Source of the DNA: an uncultured Faecalibacterium sp. | GTDB taxonomy: Bacteria > Bacillota > Clostridia > Oscillospirales > Ruminococcaceae | DNA: 64,000 nucleotides | Assembly: GCA_934503275.1 (NCBI GenBank) | Contig: CAKSVD010000010.1 | Location: 7,119 to 71,118 of the forward strand | Direction: 5' to 3' | In this document: piece after piece, positions 41,926 through 50,323 of the stretch | How positions within the stretch are numbered: the first letter of the stretch is position 1 | Layout: each line of letters begins with the position of its first letter | Program-made: the position numbers and the translations under genes | The notes under the pieces: model-generated | Told to the model about the DNA's origin: nothing | The model's input: only the letters and a program-made list of their open reading frames with translations | The model's database searches: none

Positions 41926-43235
41926 GTGTCCTCCCTTTCTCCGCACAGCAGTTGCACAAATTCCAGCAGCGAGGGCACCGTGCAGTCCTGCCCGCAGTCC
42001 GGCGCATCCGCTGCGCCCAATAATGCGGTGTGACAGCCTGCATTTTTACCGGCCAGAATGTCGTTCTGCCCATCGCCCACCATCCAAGAAGCGGCAAGGT
42101 CGATGTTGAACCGTTCCGCCGCCGCCAGTAGCATACCGGGCTTCGGCTTACGGCAGCTGCACGCGATTTTCAGTTCCGGGCGTTCCCCGGCAAACCCTTT
42201 GTCCGGGTGGTGCGGGCAGTAATAAATGCCGTCCAGCCACGCACCTTCCCGGCCCAGAAGGGTCTCCATTTTGCAGTGGATCTGTTCCAGCTCGGCTTCG
42301 GTCACTTCGCCGCGGGCGATCACCGGCTGATTGGTGGCAACAATGGCAAGCCAGCCGTTCTCGTTCAGAGTGCGCACCGCCTGCGCCGCGCCGGGCAGCA
42401 GTTCAAAATCATCGATATTCCGCAAAAATCCGACATACAAGTTTAGGGTGCCATCCCGGTCCAGAAACACCGCACGCTGTCTGCTGCGCAGATTGCGGGC
42501 CGCAGCATAGCCGCTGCTCACCTCCCGGCAGACGGCGGCATAGCGCTCCGGCGTACCCATATCCTTGACGTATTCCGGGCTGTCGTAGCAGTAAAGCCGG
42601 CCCGTGCCCGCCAAGGGCTTTAAAAGCTGCCGGTCCAGATCCACCTTGCCCGCCGGGATGTCCCCGGCCAGCAGGCTGGGGCTGAGGATGTGCAGCCCGG
42701 CGTTGACCCGGTTGCGATAATACTGTGGGCGGGGCTCCTCCTTTGTCAGCCATGCGGTCACGCACTGCTGGGCATCGGCCACCACAAGGCTGCTGTCGTA
42801 AGGGTGCCCATTGGGGTGGGTGAACAGGGTCGCCAGCCCGCCGTACGCCTTGTGGTGCGTGGCAAACCGCTGCAAGTCCACATCAAACATCACATCGCCG
42901 TTCAGCAGCAGAAAATCCGCGTCCAGTTCGTCGCGGATGCGGTAGAGCGCACCTGCGTTGCCCAGCGGCTCGTTTTCCACATAATAGTGGATACGCACGC
43001 CAAAAGGCCTGCCGGTGGTGGGCGAAATGCCGCTGCCGTCGCCAAAATATTCCATGATGGCGGGTGCCAGATAGCCCACCGTCAGGATCACCTCGGTAAT
43101 GCCCTGCTGCCGCAGGCTTTCCAGTTCGCGCTCCAGAATGGGCACGCCATCGATGGGCAGCATGGGCTTGGGGATATCCCGTGCCACCGACGCAATGCGG
43201 GTGCCGCGCCCGCCGGCCATGATCACAGCCTTCAT
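41916..43235 (-). CDS. hddC: Fused heptose-1-phosphate nucleotidyltransferase and heptose-bisphosphate phosphatase
   Basis: A 439-residue two-domain protein. Residues 1-235 are a sugar-phosphate nucleotidyltransferase (MAGGRGTRIASVARDIPKPM near 6-25, LLNGDVMFDVD near 108-118), matching HddC, which makes GDP-D-glycero-alpha-D-manno-heptose. Residues 250-439 are a HAD phosphatase of the GmhB type (VFLDRDGTLNLY near 257-268, ATNQPVIARGE, the zinc-loop Cys/His set CPHHPDKG and CSCRKPKPGM, and GDGQND). GmhB removes the 7-phosphate before nucleotidyl transfer, so the fusion joins consecutive steps. Its ATG overlaps the hddA stop (ATGA). Confidence 0.88.
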   Translation of the reverse strand: MKAVIMAGGRGTRIASVARDIPKPMLPIDGVPILERELESLRQQGITEVILTVGYLAPAIMEYFGDGSGISPTTGRPFGVRIHYYVENEPLGNAGALYRIRDELDADFLLLNGDVMFDVDLQRFATHHKAYGGLATLFTHPNGHPYDSSLVVADAQQCVTAWLTKEEPRPQYYRNRVNAGLHILSPSLLAGDIPAGKVDLDRQLLKPLAGTGRLYCYDSPEYVKDMGTPERYAAVCREVSSGYAAARNLRSRQRAVFLDRDGTLNLYVGFLRNIDDFELLPGAAQAVRTLNENGWLAIVATNQPVIARGEVTEAELEQIHCKMETLLGREGAWLDGIYYCPHHPDKGFAGERPELKIACSCRKPKPGMLLAAAERFNIDLAASWMVGDGQNDILAGKNAGCHTALLGAADAPDCGQDCTVPSLLEFVQLLCGEREDTWG

Positions 43236-44230
43236 ACGGGTTCCTCCTCCGGTGCGTAATAAATGACCTGGGCGCCGCTGTTTTCGAAACGTACCGGAAT
43301 GTATAGCAGCTTTTCCATGGCTTTGCGCACCGCAGTCTGACGCTCCGGCTGCACATAGAACACAAAAAAACCGCCGCCGCCCGCGCCCAGCAGCTTGCCG
43401 CCCAGTGCACCGGCGGCGATGCCCTTGGCGTACAGTTCATCGATGCAGCTGGTGGAAACCGCTGAACCGGTGGCGCGTTTGAGCCGCCATGTGTGGTCCA
43501 GCATCCGGCCAAAATCGTCCAAATCGGCCTGCTTGTCGGTCAGCACGGTTTCGGCTTCGTCCACCAAGGCCAGCATTTCCCGCAGGCGAGCCGTTTTGTC
43601 TGCGCCGGTGCTGGCATTGTTGATCTGCTGGATCTCCGCCGACAACCGGGTGAAGCCGGTAAAAAACATCAGCAGATTGTCGTTCAACTGCTGCTTGCGG
43701 GCAGGCGAAATGAGCACTGGATGCACCTGATAGCCCTCGGCGCCAAAATCGATGCGGTTCAGCCCGCCATAGGCCGCGGCGATCTGGTCCTGCCAGCCGC
43801 CGGCCTCGGCGCAGAGTACGCGCTCCAACCGGATGGCTTCATCTGCCAGTTTCCGTTTGCCCACATACTGGCCCTTGAGCGAATGGAACGCATTGAGCAT
43901 ACCCACTGCAAAGGAGCTGGAAGTGCCAAGGCCGGAACGCGCCGGCAGGTCCGCTTCGTAGGTCAGGCGGATGTGGTGCATATCCAGCATCTTCATGGCG
44001 TTGCGGATGGCCGGATGCTCGATCTGCTCCACATCCGTCACACGCTCGGTCTTGGCATAGGAAAGTTCGGTGGAGTAATCAAAAAAAGGCGGCAGATGGC
44101 GTACGTTCACATAGCAGTATTTGTCAAAAGTCGTGGACAGCACTGCGCCGCCATTTTCGTGGAAGAAGCTTTCCATATCGGTCCCGCCGCCAAAAAAGGA
44201 CATGCGGAAAGGCGTTTTGGTGATGATCAT
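43232..44230 (-). CDS. hddA: D-glycero-alpha-D-manno-heptose 7-phosphate kinase
   Basis: A 332-residue GHMP kinase with the N-terminal TPFRMSFFGGGTD near 6-18 and the ATP loop ARSGLGTSSSF near 97-107, then a C-terminal GGKLLGAGGGGFFVFY near 275-290. These match HddA, which phosphorylates heptose 7-phosphate at C1. The neighbours GmhA and HddC-GmhB support this over the related fucokinase and mannose kinases. GGGAGG lies ten bases before the ATG at 44230; the longer frame adds 19 residues from the previous gene. Confidence 0.87.
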   Translation of the reverse strand: MIITKTPFRMSFFGGGTDMESFFHENGGAVLSTTFDKYCYVNVRHLPPFFDYSTELSYAKTERVTDVEQIEHPAIRNAMKMLDMHHIRLTYEADLPARSGLGTSSSFAVGMLNAFHSLKGQYVGKRKLADEAIRLERVLCAEAGGWQDQIAAAYGGLNRIDFGAEGYQVHPVLISPARKQQLNDNLLMFFTGFTRLSAEIQQINNASTGADKTARLREMLALVDEAETVLTDKQADLDDFGRMLDHTWRLKRATGSAVSTSCIDELYAKGIAAGALGGKLLGAGGGGFFVFYVQPERQTAVRKAMEKLLYIPVRFENSGAQVIYYAPEEEPV

Positions 44231-45348
44231 TCTGCTTTTTCCTCCCGATCCACAATGTCCAGAAATGCATTGGCGCAGCGGTTCCACGAGAAGTCCCGCG
44301 CAATTTTAAAGGCGCTTTCTTCCAGATCGTTTTCGTCCGGATACGGTGCCAGCAGCCAGCGGGCCACAGCGGCATCGTCCGCACACAGGCAGTGGCCCTT
44401 CATGTCCTTGAGCGTCACCGAAGGGCCGATGGCCTGCACCGCCGCCACCGAGGTGCAGTAGTACACAGCTTCCATGATAGCCATACCAAAAATTTCGGTA
44501 TAGTTCATGTTCACGTAGTAATCCGAGACGTGGTAAATTTCCCACATCTGGTCGTAGGGCACGTTGTCGAACAAGGTCACTTCCTGCTCCAGACCGTTGG
44601 CTTTGATCTTTTCCCGCAGGGCATTGCCCAGCGCGCCGTTGCCGATGATGATGAGTTTGAAGGGCTTTTTGCCCCAGATGGTCAAAAACAGGTCGATGAG
44701 TTCCAGTGGACGCTTTTCCGGCGAGAGACGGGACACATTGCAAAGCACAACATCGTCTGGGGAAAAGCCGTATTTCTGGCGCAGGGCCAGCCGGTCCGCT
44801 GTGCGGAAGTCCTTGTGCAGCACAGCGGTGTCCAGACCCACCGGCGCCACCGTGATATCCCGCACGCCCAGCGCTTCCAGTTCAGCTTTGGCGGAACTGG
44901 TCTTAGCCAGCACGGGGTTATGCAGATAGATGCGCAGAGTGCCTGCCGCAAACAGGGCATTCATTACGCTGCCTTTCAGCCCAGTGCCAAGGCTGTGGGC
45001 TGTGCCGATGTAGGGCACAAAGACCGCACCGTGCCTGCGGCACCAGCGGTAAATATGCGGCAGAAAGAGCTGTTGGTCGCCAAAGCAGAACAGTGCTCTG
45101 GTCTCCGGGTCCAGCTTGTCCGCCGGCATCCAACCGTGAGCACCCAGATGCCGCATGGGCAGATACCACACGGTCAGGCCGCTGGCCGGATGCACCTTTT
45201 CCTCTTTTTCAGCGGGGTCGATGCCCTTATAAATGGTCACCTGATGGCCCATCGCGGCCAGTGCACGACCAAGGCCCACCTCCTGACTGTTGTAGTAGCC
45301 GCGCCGGCCAAAGCCGTTGATCATCGTGCACAGAATGCCCATCTTCAC
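44227..45348 (-). CDS. Glycosyltransferase family 4 (first in EPS operon order from hddA)
   Basis: A 373-residue GT-B glycosyltransferase. The N-terminal half carries the Gly-rich GFGRRGYYNSQEVGLGRALA near 12-31, and the C-terminal half the nucleotide-sugar site NVSRLSPEKRPLELIDLF near 201-218 and YTEIFGMAIMEAVYY near 285-299 (the EFG-x7-E motif). It adds a sugar to the growing repeat unit at the inner membrane face; with the GDP-heptose genes next to it a heptosyltransferase role is possible. A GTG at 45348 is the better start: GGAGGG lies seven bases away, and it overlaps the previous stop as GTGA. Confidence 0.88.
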   Translation of the reverse strand: MKMGILCTMINGFGRRGYYNSQEVGLGRALAAMGHQVTIYKGIDPAEKEEKVHPASGLTVWYLPMRHLGAHGWMPADKLDPETRALFCFGDQQLFLPHIYRWCRRHGAVFVPYIGTAHSLGTGLKGSVMNALFAAGTLRIYLHNPVLAKTSSAKAELEALGVRDITVAPVGLDTAVLHKDFRTADRLALRQKYGFSPDDVVLCNVSRLSPEKRPLELIDLFLTIWGKKPFKLIIIGNGALGNALREKIKANGLEQEVTLFDNVPYDQMWEIYHVSDYYVNMNYTEIFGMAIMEAVYYCTSVAAVQAIGPSVTLKDMKGHCLCADDAAVARWLLAPYPDENDLEESAFKIARDFSWNRCANAFLDIVDREEKAE

Positions 45349-46100
45349 TTTTCTGCCCTCCTGTATTTCCACGCCATCCGGAAAATTTGCAGATCATCCA
45401 CAAAATAGCGTCGGAACAGCCGCTTGGGCTCTTTGAGAAAACGGTAGAACCATTCCAGCCCGTGGTCACGGAGCACCTTGGGAGCACGCGTTACATTCCC
45501 GGCCAGAAAATCCACGGTAGCACCGGCGCACAGCGTCACCTTTGCACCGCAGCCGCGGTGGTTTTCGTACACCCACTTTTCCTGCTTGGGGCAGCCAAAA
45601 CAGGCCAGCAGGATATCCGGCTTGGCCGTTTGCAGTACCGCACGGATGGCGGCCAGTTCTTCGGGCCGTTTTTCAAAGCCCATACTGGGCGAGAGCGCCC
45701 CCGCCACCACAAGGCCCGGGCAGCTTTTGCGCAGGTTTTCTGCTGCCTTGCGAGCCGCATCCTCGGTGCCGCCCAGCACGAACACCGAGCTGCCCTGCCT
45801 GGCGGCCTTTTGCAGCAGTGCGGGCACAAGGTCGGAGCCGGACACCTTCATCTTGACCGGACGGCCATATAGCTTTGCCAGCCACACCAGCGGCTGTCCA
45901 TCCACCAGCGTCAGGTCTGCTTCGTCCGCAATGCGGCGCAAAAACGCGTCTTTTTCCATTTTTACCGCAACGTCCACATTTACTTCCACCACATAGGCAG
46001 GCGTGCCCTGCTGCACCTTTTGCAATAGAAACTCCACGGCTTCGTCCAGTGTGGCGTTGCTCACACGGGTATTCAGCAGCTGTATTTTTTCCATCTTCAT
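45345..46100 (-). CDS. WecG/TagA/CpsF family glycosyltransferase
   Basis: A 251-residue GT26 enzyme. Family features are VEVNVDVAVKMEKD near 38-51, ADLTLVDGQPLVWLAKL near 60-76, FVLGGTEDAARKAAENL near 104-120 and LACFGCPKQEKWVYEN near 163-178. GT26 enzymes add N-acetylmannosamine, its uronic acid or glucose onto a lipid-linked sugar. The start overlaps the flippase stop (TGATG) and the end overlaps the next glycosyltransferase (GTGA), so translation is coupled. Confidence 0.9.
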   Translation of the reverse strand: MKMEKIQLLNTRVSNATLDEAVEFLLQKVQQGTPAYVVEVNVDVAVKMEKDAFLRRIADEADLTLVDGQPLVWLAKLYGRPVKMKVSGSDLVPALLQKAARQGSSVFVLGGTEDAARKAAENLRKSCPGLVVAGALSPSMGFEKRPEELAAIRAVLQTAKPDILLACFGCPKQEKWVYENHRGCGAKVTLCAGATVDFLAGNVTRAPKVLRDHGLEWFYRFLKEPKRLFRRYFVDDLQIFRMAWKYRRAEK

Positions 46101-47641
46101 CAGCCTTTGTTTCTTTGTTTGTGCACATACCGTGCAGCCTGCCGGGGGCCAAGACCCACCAGCACCAGAACCGGCAGCAGTACCGCCACCGCCGCCATGC
46201 CCTTGCCCAGCAGTGCGGCCCAACCTGCAGCTGCGGGCAATACGCGGCGCAGCACCACTGCTGCCGCAAAGCCTGCGGCCAACGCTGCACCGCTGCGCGC
46301 CAGCGTAGGATAAAATGTGCCCAGCGGCAGCTGCAAACAGTGTGCCGCATACAATGGTGCATCCACAAAATGCACCAAGCTGAGCACCAGCGTGGTAAGC
46401 ACGACCGCCTCGGCGCCAATGGAAGTATACCGCAGCAAAACGTACATGGATGCTACATTGGCCGCACCCATCAGGATGGTGATGATGCAAGGCAGGCGCA
46501 GCTTTTTGGCAAGGGTATAAACGTAATATAGCGGCTGCACTGCGCCGGTGGCGATATCGCTCAGCAGTACGATCATGCCCACACGGTACAAAAAGGCCGT
46601 ATCCTGTCCGGGCAGCCACAGGCGCAGAAAATCGTATCCGCACACAAAAAAGCCCAGTACGATCAGGCTGCAAAAGCTGCTCGTCAGCTTCATGGCCGTG
46701 CGCAGCAGCGCCGCAAGCTCTTCTGTTTTTTTCTCGGCATATAGCCGCAGACACCGCGGCCGGAAAGCCGAGCTGATCTTAAAGATCATGGCGGTGGCAA
46801 TGGTCTCCAGATTTTTTGCTACCGAGATCTGCCCCATGACCGTGGCGTCCAGCATCAGGTTCGTGATCAGCAGATCAAGCCCGCTGTTGAGCACATTGCC
46901 AAGATTGTTCAGCGCCGTCCAGCTGCCGGTGGAAAGCACCTCCCACACAGCACGGGGCGAAAAATTTTTGGGGGTGAACCGCAGCTCCGGTGTCAGGCGG
47001 CGGCACAACGCCCCGTTGCCTGCCAGCAGAAACAGCGCCCCCGCCGCCGAGGCTGCACCCACATACCATACATGCGGGGACAAAAGCATACACATGGCAA
47101 GCAGCAGCACCGCCTGCAAAAGGTAGGCGATGCTTTGCAGCTGCTCGGCCAGATCGATGCGCTCTGCAATAAAGGCCGCCGTATCAAAGGCGGTGCGCAG
47201 CAGCGTGAGCAGATACCGCACCAGCACGATGAAAAACAGCCGCCGCACATCCCCCACCAGCTGCGGCGGCACCTGAAACAGTTTGGGCAGATCGGCAATC
47301 ACCACACCGCCGCCCGCTAGCAGCAGCACCGCCAGAATGAGGTCTGCCAGAATGGTGGAGGAAAAATAGCAATTTGCCTTTTCCGGCTTGGCCTGATGAT
47401 AGGCCATGGCAATGAACCGTCTGGCAAAGGCGTTCAGGCCCACAGCCAGAATGTCCACATAGCTCACAAAGGTGTTGGCCAGCGCCACAAAGCCATATGC
47501 CTCCACACCGATGTTGTTGGTGACATACGGCGTGATGAGAAAGTTCATAAAATAATTGATGAACAGCGAAAGCAGCGACCAGAGCATATTCATCAGCATC
47601 CGGCGCTGCGCCCCGTTCAGGTCGCCTGTTTTCTTTGCCAT
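46100..47641 (-). CDS. Polysaccharide flippase (Wzx/MATE-like)
   Basis: A 513-residue membrane protein with about fourteen hydrophobic segments, beginning LLSLFINYFMNFLITPYVTN near 23-42, then NIGVEAYGFVAL, the usual opening of Wzx-type oligosaccharide flippases. It would move the lipid-linked repeat unit across the membrane. It overlaps the preceding glycosyltransferase by 25 bases. The ORF could extend 26 residues upstream, but those codons belong to the previous gene. Confidence 0.88.
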   Translation of the reverse strand: MAKKTGDLNGAQRRMLMNMLWSLLSLFINYFMNFLITPYVTNNIGVEAYGFVALANTFVSYVDILAVGLNAFARRFIAMAYHQAKPEKANCYFSSTILADLILAVLLLAGGGVVIADLPKLFQVPPQLVGDVRRLFFIVLVRYLLTLLRTAFDTAAFIAERIDLAEQLQSIAYLLQAVLLLAMCMLLSPHVWYVGAASAAGALFLLAGNGALCRRLTPELRFTPKNFSPRAVWEVLSTGSWTALNNLGNVLNSGLDLLITNLMLDATVMGQISVAKNLETIATAMIFKISSAFRPRCLRLYAEKKTEELAALLRTAMKLTSSFCSLIVLGFFVCGYDFLRLWLPGQDTAFLYRVGMIVLLSDIATGAVQPLYYVYTLAKKLRLPCIITILMGAANVASMYVLLRYTSIGAEAVVLTTLVLSLVHFVDAPLYAAHCLQLPLGTFYPTLARSGAALAAGFAAAVVLRRVLPAAAGWAALLGKGMAAVAVLLPVLVLVGLGPRQAARYVHKQRNKG

Positions 47642-48744
47642 ACGTCGTGGTACCCTTTCGCCAGACATTCTGCCGAATGCGTCCAGTTGTATTTTTCCTG
47701 CACCAGCGTGCGGATGCACTTTTGCCGGGCCGCATACTCTGCCGCCTGCCAGTCCGCCGCTTGCAGCATGGCTGCTTTCAGTGCGTCCGGGTCCTCCGGC
47801 GGGTACAATATGCCCGCAGCGCCACCGCTGGTCTCCTCTTCAAAGGCCGGGATGCCGCTGGCCAGCACTGGCTTTGCGTAGCTATAGGCCATCAGCAGTG
47901 CGCCGCTGCCGTAGATCTCCCGGTAGGGGAACAGGCAGAAATCGGCGCTGCGGTACAGCCCGTCCAACTCGGTTTCCGGCACATGGCCCAGCCGCAGGGT
48001 CACACAGGAGCTCAGCTGCTTTTGCCGGATAATGGCCGCATAATCCGTGGCGTCCAGCTTTGGGTACTGGGCCCCCGCAATGGTCACATGCACCCGGCTG
48101 CGCTGGGCATCGGTCATGCGGGCCAGCGCTTCCAGCAGGATGTCCACACCCTTATAGCGGCGCAGCACGCCGAACTGCAAAAACTCCGCCGTGCCTGCGT
48201 GCGGAAAGGCCGACGCTTCGGCATGGATCTGGGTGTAACTCCCGTGGGGCGTAACACAGATCTTCTCTGGCGGCACATGATACTCGTCCAGCAACAGCTG
48301 GCGACAGTACAAATTGTGTACTACCAGTAGATCGCAGGAAGCATATAATGCACCGTAAAGCTTTTTGTCCCGTTCCACGGCCTCGTGGGGCAAAAGATTA
48401 TGCACGGTGTGCACCAGCAGACCGCAGTGTTTTTTGGCCCGGCAGTACAACGGGATCTCGTACCGTGCATCCTTGAAGTTCTGCACATGGATCACATCGT
48501 AGCCGCCAGTGCGCATCTCGCGGGCAAGGGCAGCAAGGCCCGCACCATAGCGCAGTACCGCTTCCGCTCTGCCCTTGCCGCCGGCATAAAACTCATCCTT
48601 CCACTGCACGCCCTCCAGCGGCACCGACCCGCCTTTGCGGCAGAACACTGTCAGCTGCATATCCTGCTGGCGGCGCAGCGCGCGGCAAAGTTCCAGTGTG
48701 TACACGCTGTCCGGCAAAAACTGCTCTACCATCAGGATCTTCAT
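47617..48744 (-). CDS. Glycosyltransferase family 4 (second)
   Basis: A 375-residue GT-B enzyme. The N-terminal half starts MKILMVEQFLPDSVYTLELC and has YDVIHVQNFKDARYE near 97-111; the C-terminal half has FLQFGVLRRYKGVDILLEA near 188-206 and PYREIYGSGALLMAYSYAKP near 283-302, the nucleotide-sugar site. It transfers an unknown sugar during repeat-unit assembly. GGGAGG lies five bases before the ATG at 48744, which overlaps the end of the VanZ gene by four bases. Confidence 0.88.
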   Translation of the reverse strand: MKILMVEQFLPDSVYTLELCRALRRQQDMQLTVFCRKGGSVPLEGVQWKDEFYAGGKGRAEAVLRYGAGLAALAREMRTGGYDVIHVQNFKDARYEIPLYCRAKKHCGLLVHTVHNLLPHEAVERDKKLYGALYASCDLLVVHNLYCRQLLLDEYHVPPEKICVTPHGSYTQIHAEASAFPHAGTAEFLQFGVLRRYKGVDILLEALARMTDAQRSRVHVTIAGAQYPKLDATDYAAIIRQKQLSSCVTLRLGHVPETELDGLYRSADFCLFPYREIYGSGALLMAYSYAKPVLASGIPAFEEETSGGAAGILYPPEDPDALKAAMLQAADWQAAEYAARQKCIRTLVQEKYNWTHSAECLAKGYHDVWQRKQAT

Positions 48745-49022
48745 TCTATCCTCCCGCCCATGCCCAGCAGCCGGAACAGCCCGTAGCCCAGCAGGGCACC
48801 CAAGGTGTTGGCTGCAATATCGTTCACATCGCACTGACCTGCCGCAGCCAACAGCTGGGTGGTCTCGATCAAGGTGGAAAGCGCCGCACCACACAGCAGC
48901 GCATAGATCCACGAGCGCAGGCGGCGGTGCATCATTGGCAGCAGCGCACCCAGCACTGCCGTAAAGCCAATGCCAAGTAGCACCACAATGAGCAAAAACT
49001 GCATTCCGCAGTGTGTATTCAT
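48741..49022 (-). CDS. Short VanZ-like membrane protein
   Basis: A 93-residue protein with three membrane segments. LSTLIETTQLLAAAGQCDVN near 49-68, then DIAANTLGALLGY, is the VanZ-like signature (ETxQ...G..D.NDI..N..GA..G). Complete VanZ proteins are about 150 residues, so this is a minimal or truncated form. Members often occur in polysaccharide loci; the function is unclear. The ATG overlaps the stop of the O-antigen ligase-like gene (ATGA). Confidence 0.75.
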   Translation of the reverse strand: MNTHCGMQFLLIVVLLGIGFTAVLGALLPMMHRRLRSWIYALLCGAALSTLIETTQLLAAAGQCDVNDIAANTLGALLGYGLFRLLGMGGRIE

Positions 49023-50323
49023 GTTTCCTGCCCCAATCTTTCTATGCGTCTGCTCATGCGGCGCGGCTTTTTGCAGGCAACGCCCATGGCCATGAACAGA
49101 AACAGCATTTGGTATTCATAGGTCGAAAGGGAACGCTCCGTCCAGCCTAAGATCATGAACCACATCAGGTACACGGCGCAGAACAGATAGTCTGCCCGCT
49201 CCAGCCGATCCATCTGCCGGAAGGAAACCAGAATTGCAAAAAAGTAAGCGCCAATGCCAAACAGACCCACATTGAGCCAGAATTCCAGCAGCACATTGTG
49301 CGCACCGGTGGTCATGGTGCCCATAAACGAGTTTCGCCGGAAAGCCGTGTGCAGCAGCGCTACCGCCTGCCGGTCCCGCCAGAACATGCCAAAGCCATAG
49401 CCCGTGAAGGTGTGGCTGCTCAGCATCACCTGAATGATCTGCCGCCACAGCGGGATGCGCCCGGTAAGGGTGGCATTCTTGCCAATGGTGTTGAGTAGCG
49501 GATCCAGCATGGGCAGCACCGTCAGTGCTGTGATCAGGAAGCCCACGCTGCCGACCACATAGACAAGGCCAAGCGGCAGACGCCGTGCCTTGCCGCCGCG
49601 TCCCTCCACGAACAGCAGATAAAACGCCGGGATGGCCGCACAGAACAGTGCGCCCTTTGCATTGCACAGCACCAGCATCATGCCCTGCACTACAAACAGC
49701 AGCAGCTGCCCGCGAGAGGCCACCTGTCGCCTGGCACGTTGTAGCTTGAAGAGCACCATCTGGAGCAGCATCCCCACCGAAAGCTCGGCTGCCTGATTGT
49801 TTTTGGTGCGCAGGAACCCGATAAAATCGTGCTGGCCCTGCTCTTTGGAAAAGATAGTGCCCGGGGACAGCACGCAGTACACCAGCGTCAGTATCACAAA
49901 CGCAGTCTGTGCCATGCAGATCAGCTGCAACAGGTGTTCCGTATCGTAGTGGTCGGCCATCCACAAAGCAAACAGGATGGTAACGGTAAAGCGGATGCAG
50001 GAAATCAGCTGCTCTGAAGGGTAACGTGTTACAAGCATGGAGTCCACAAAAAAGACGATGGCCATGCAGTAGATGGCAAAATATTTCGGTTTGATGTCCA
50101 GCAGCCGCAGCTCCATCACGCCGCCTTTGCCGCTGGAAAAAAGCATCAGCACCAGCTGCAAGCCAAAGGCAGTGTATTCCAGCAGGGTGCTGCTGGCGCT
50201 GCCCAGCAGGCGGGTATACTGCCCGGGAAAGCCCATGCTCACCAGCAGGACAACAAACACCAAGGCAAGATCGATGAGTTTCTGGCGGCGTTCAGTGCTT
50301 CGGTTTCCTGTAGTTGTTCCCAA
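49019..50323 (-). CDS. O-antigen ligase/polymerase-like membrane protein
   Basis: A 434-residue protein with about twelve membrane segments and a large extracytoplasmic loop near 290-350 (ATLTGRIPLWRQIIQVMLSS, TFTGYGFGMF, then THNV-like GAHNVLLEFWLNVGLFG), the O-antigen ligase (Wzy/WaaL) pattern. It should polymerise or attach the repeat unit outside the membrane. The best start is a TTG at 50323, with AGAGGGG eight bases upstream; it lies inside the end of the kinase gene (31-base overlap). A GTG or ATG alternative inside the first helix would cut the first segment. Confidence 0.82.
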   Translation of the reverse strand: MGTTTGNRSTERRQKLIDLALVFVVLLVSMGFPGQYTRLLGSASSTLLEYTAFGLQLVLMLFSSGKGGVMELRLLDIKPKYFAIYCMAIVFFVDSMLVTRYPSEQLISCIRFTVTILFALWMADHYDTEHLLQLICMAQTAFVILTLVYCVLSPGTIFSKEQGQHDFIGFLRTKNNQAAELSVGMLLQMVLFKLQRARRQVASRGQLLLFVVQGMMLVLCNAKGALFCAAIPAFYLLFVEGRGGKARRLPLGLVYVVGSVGFLITALTVLPMLDPLLNTIGKNATLTGRIPLWRQIIQVMLSSHTFTGYGFGMFWRDRQAVALLHTAFRRNSFMGTMTTGAHNVLLEFWLNVGLFGIGAYFFAILVSFRQMDRLERADYLFCAVYLMWFMILGWTERSLSTYEYQMLFLFMAMGVACKKPRRMSRRIERLGQET

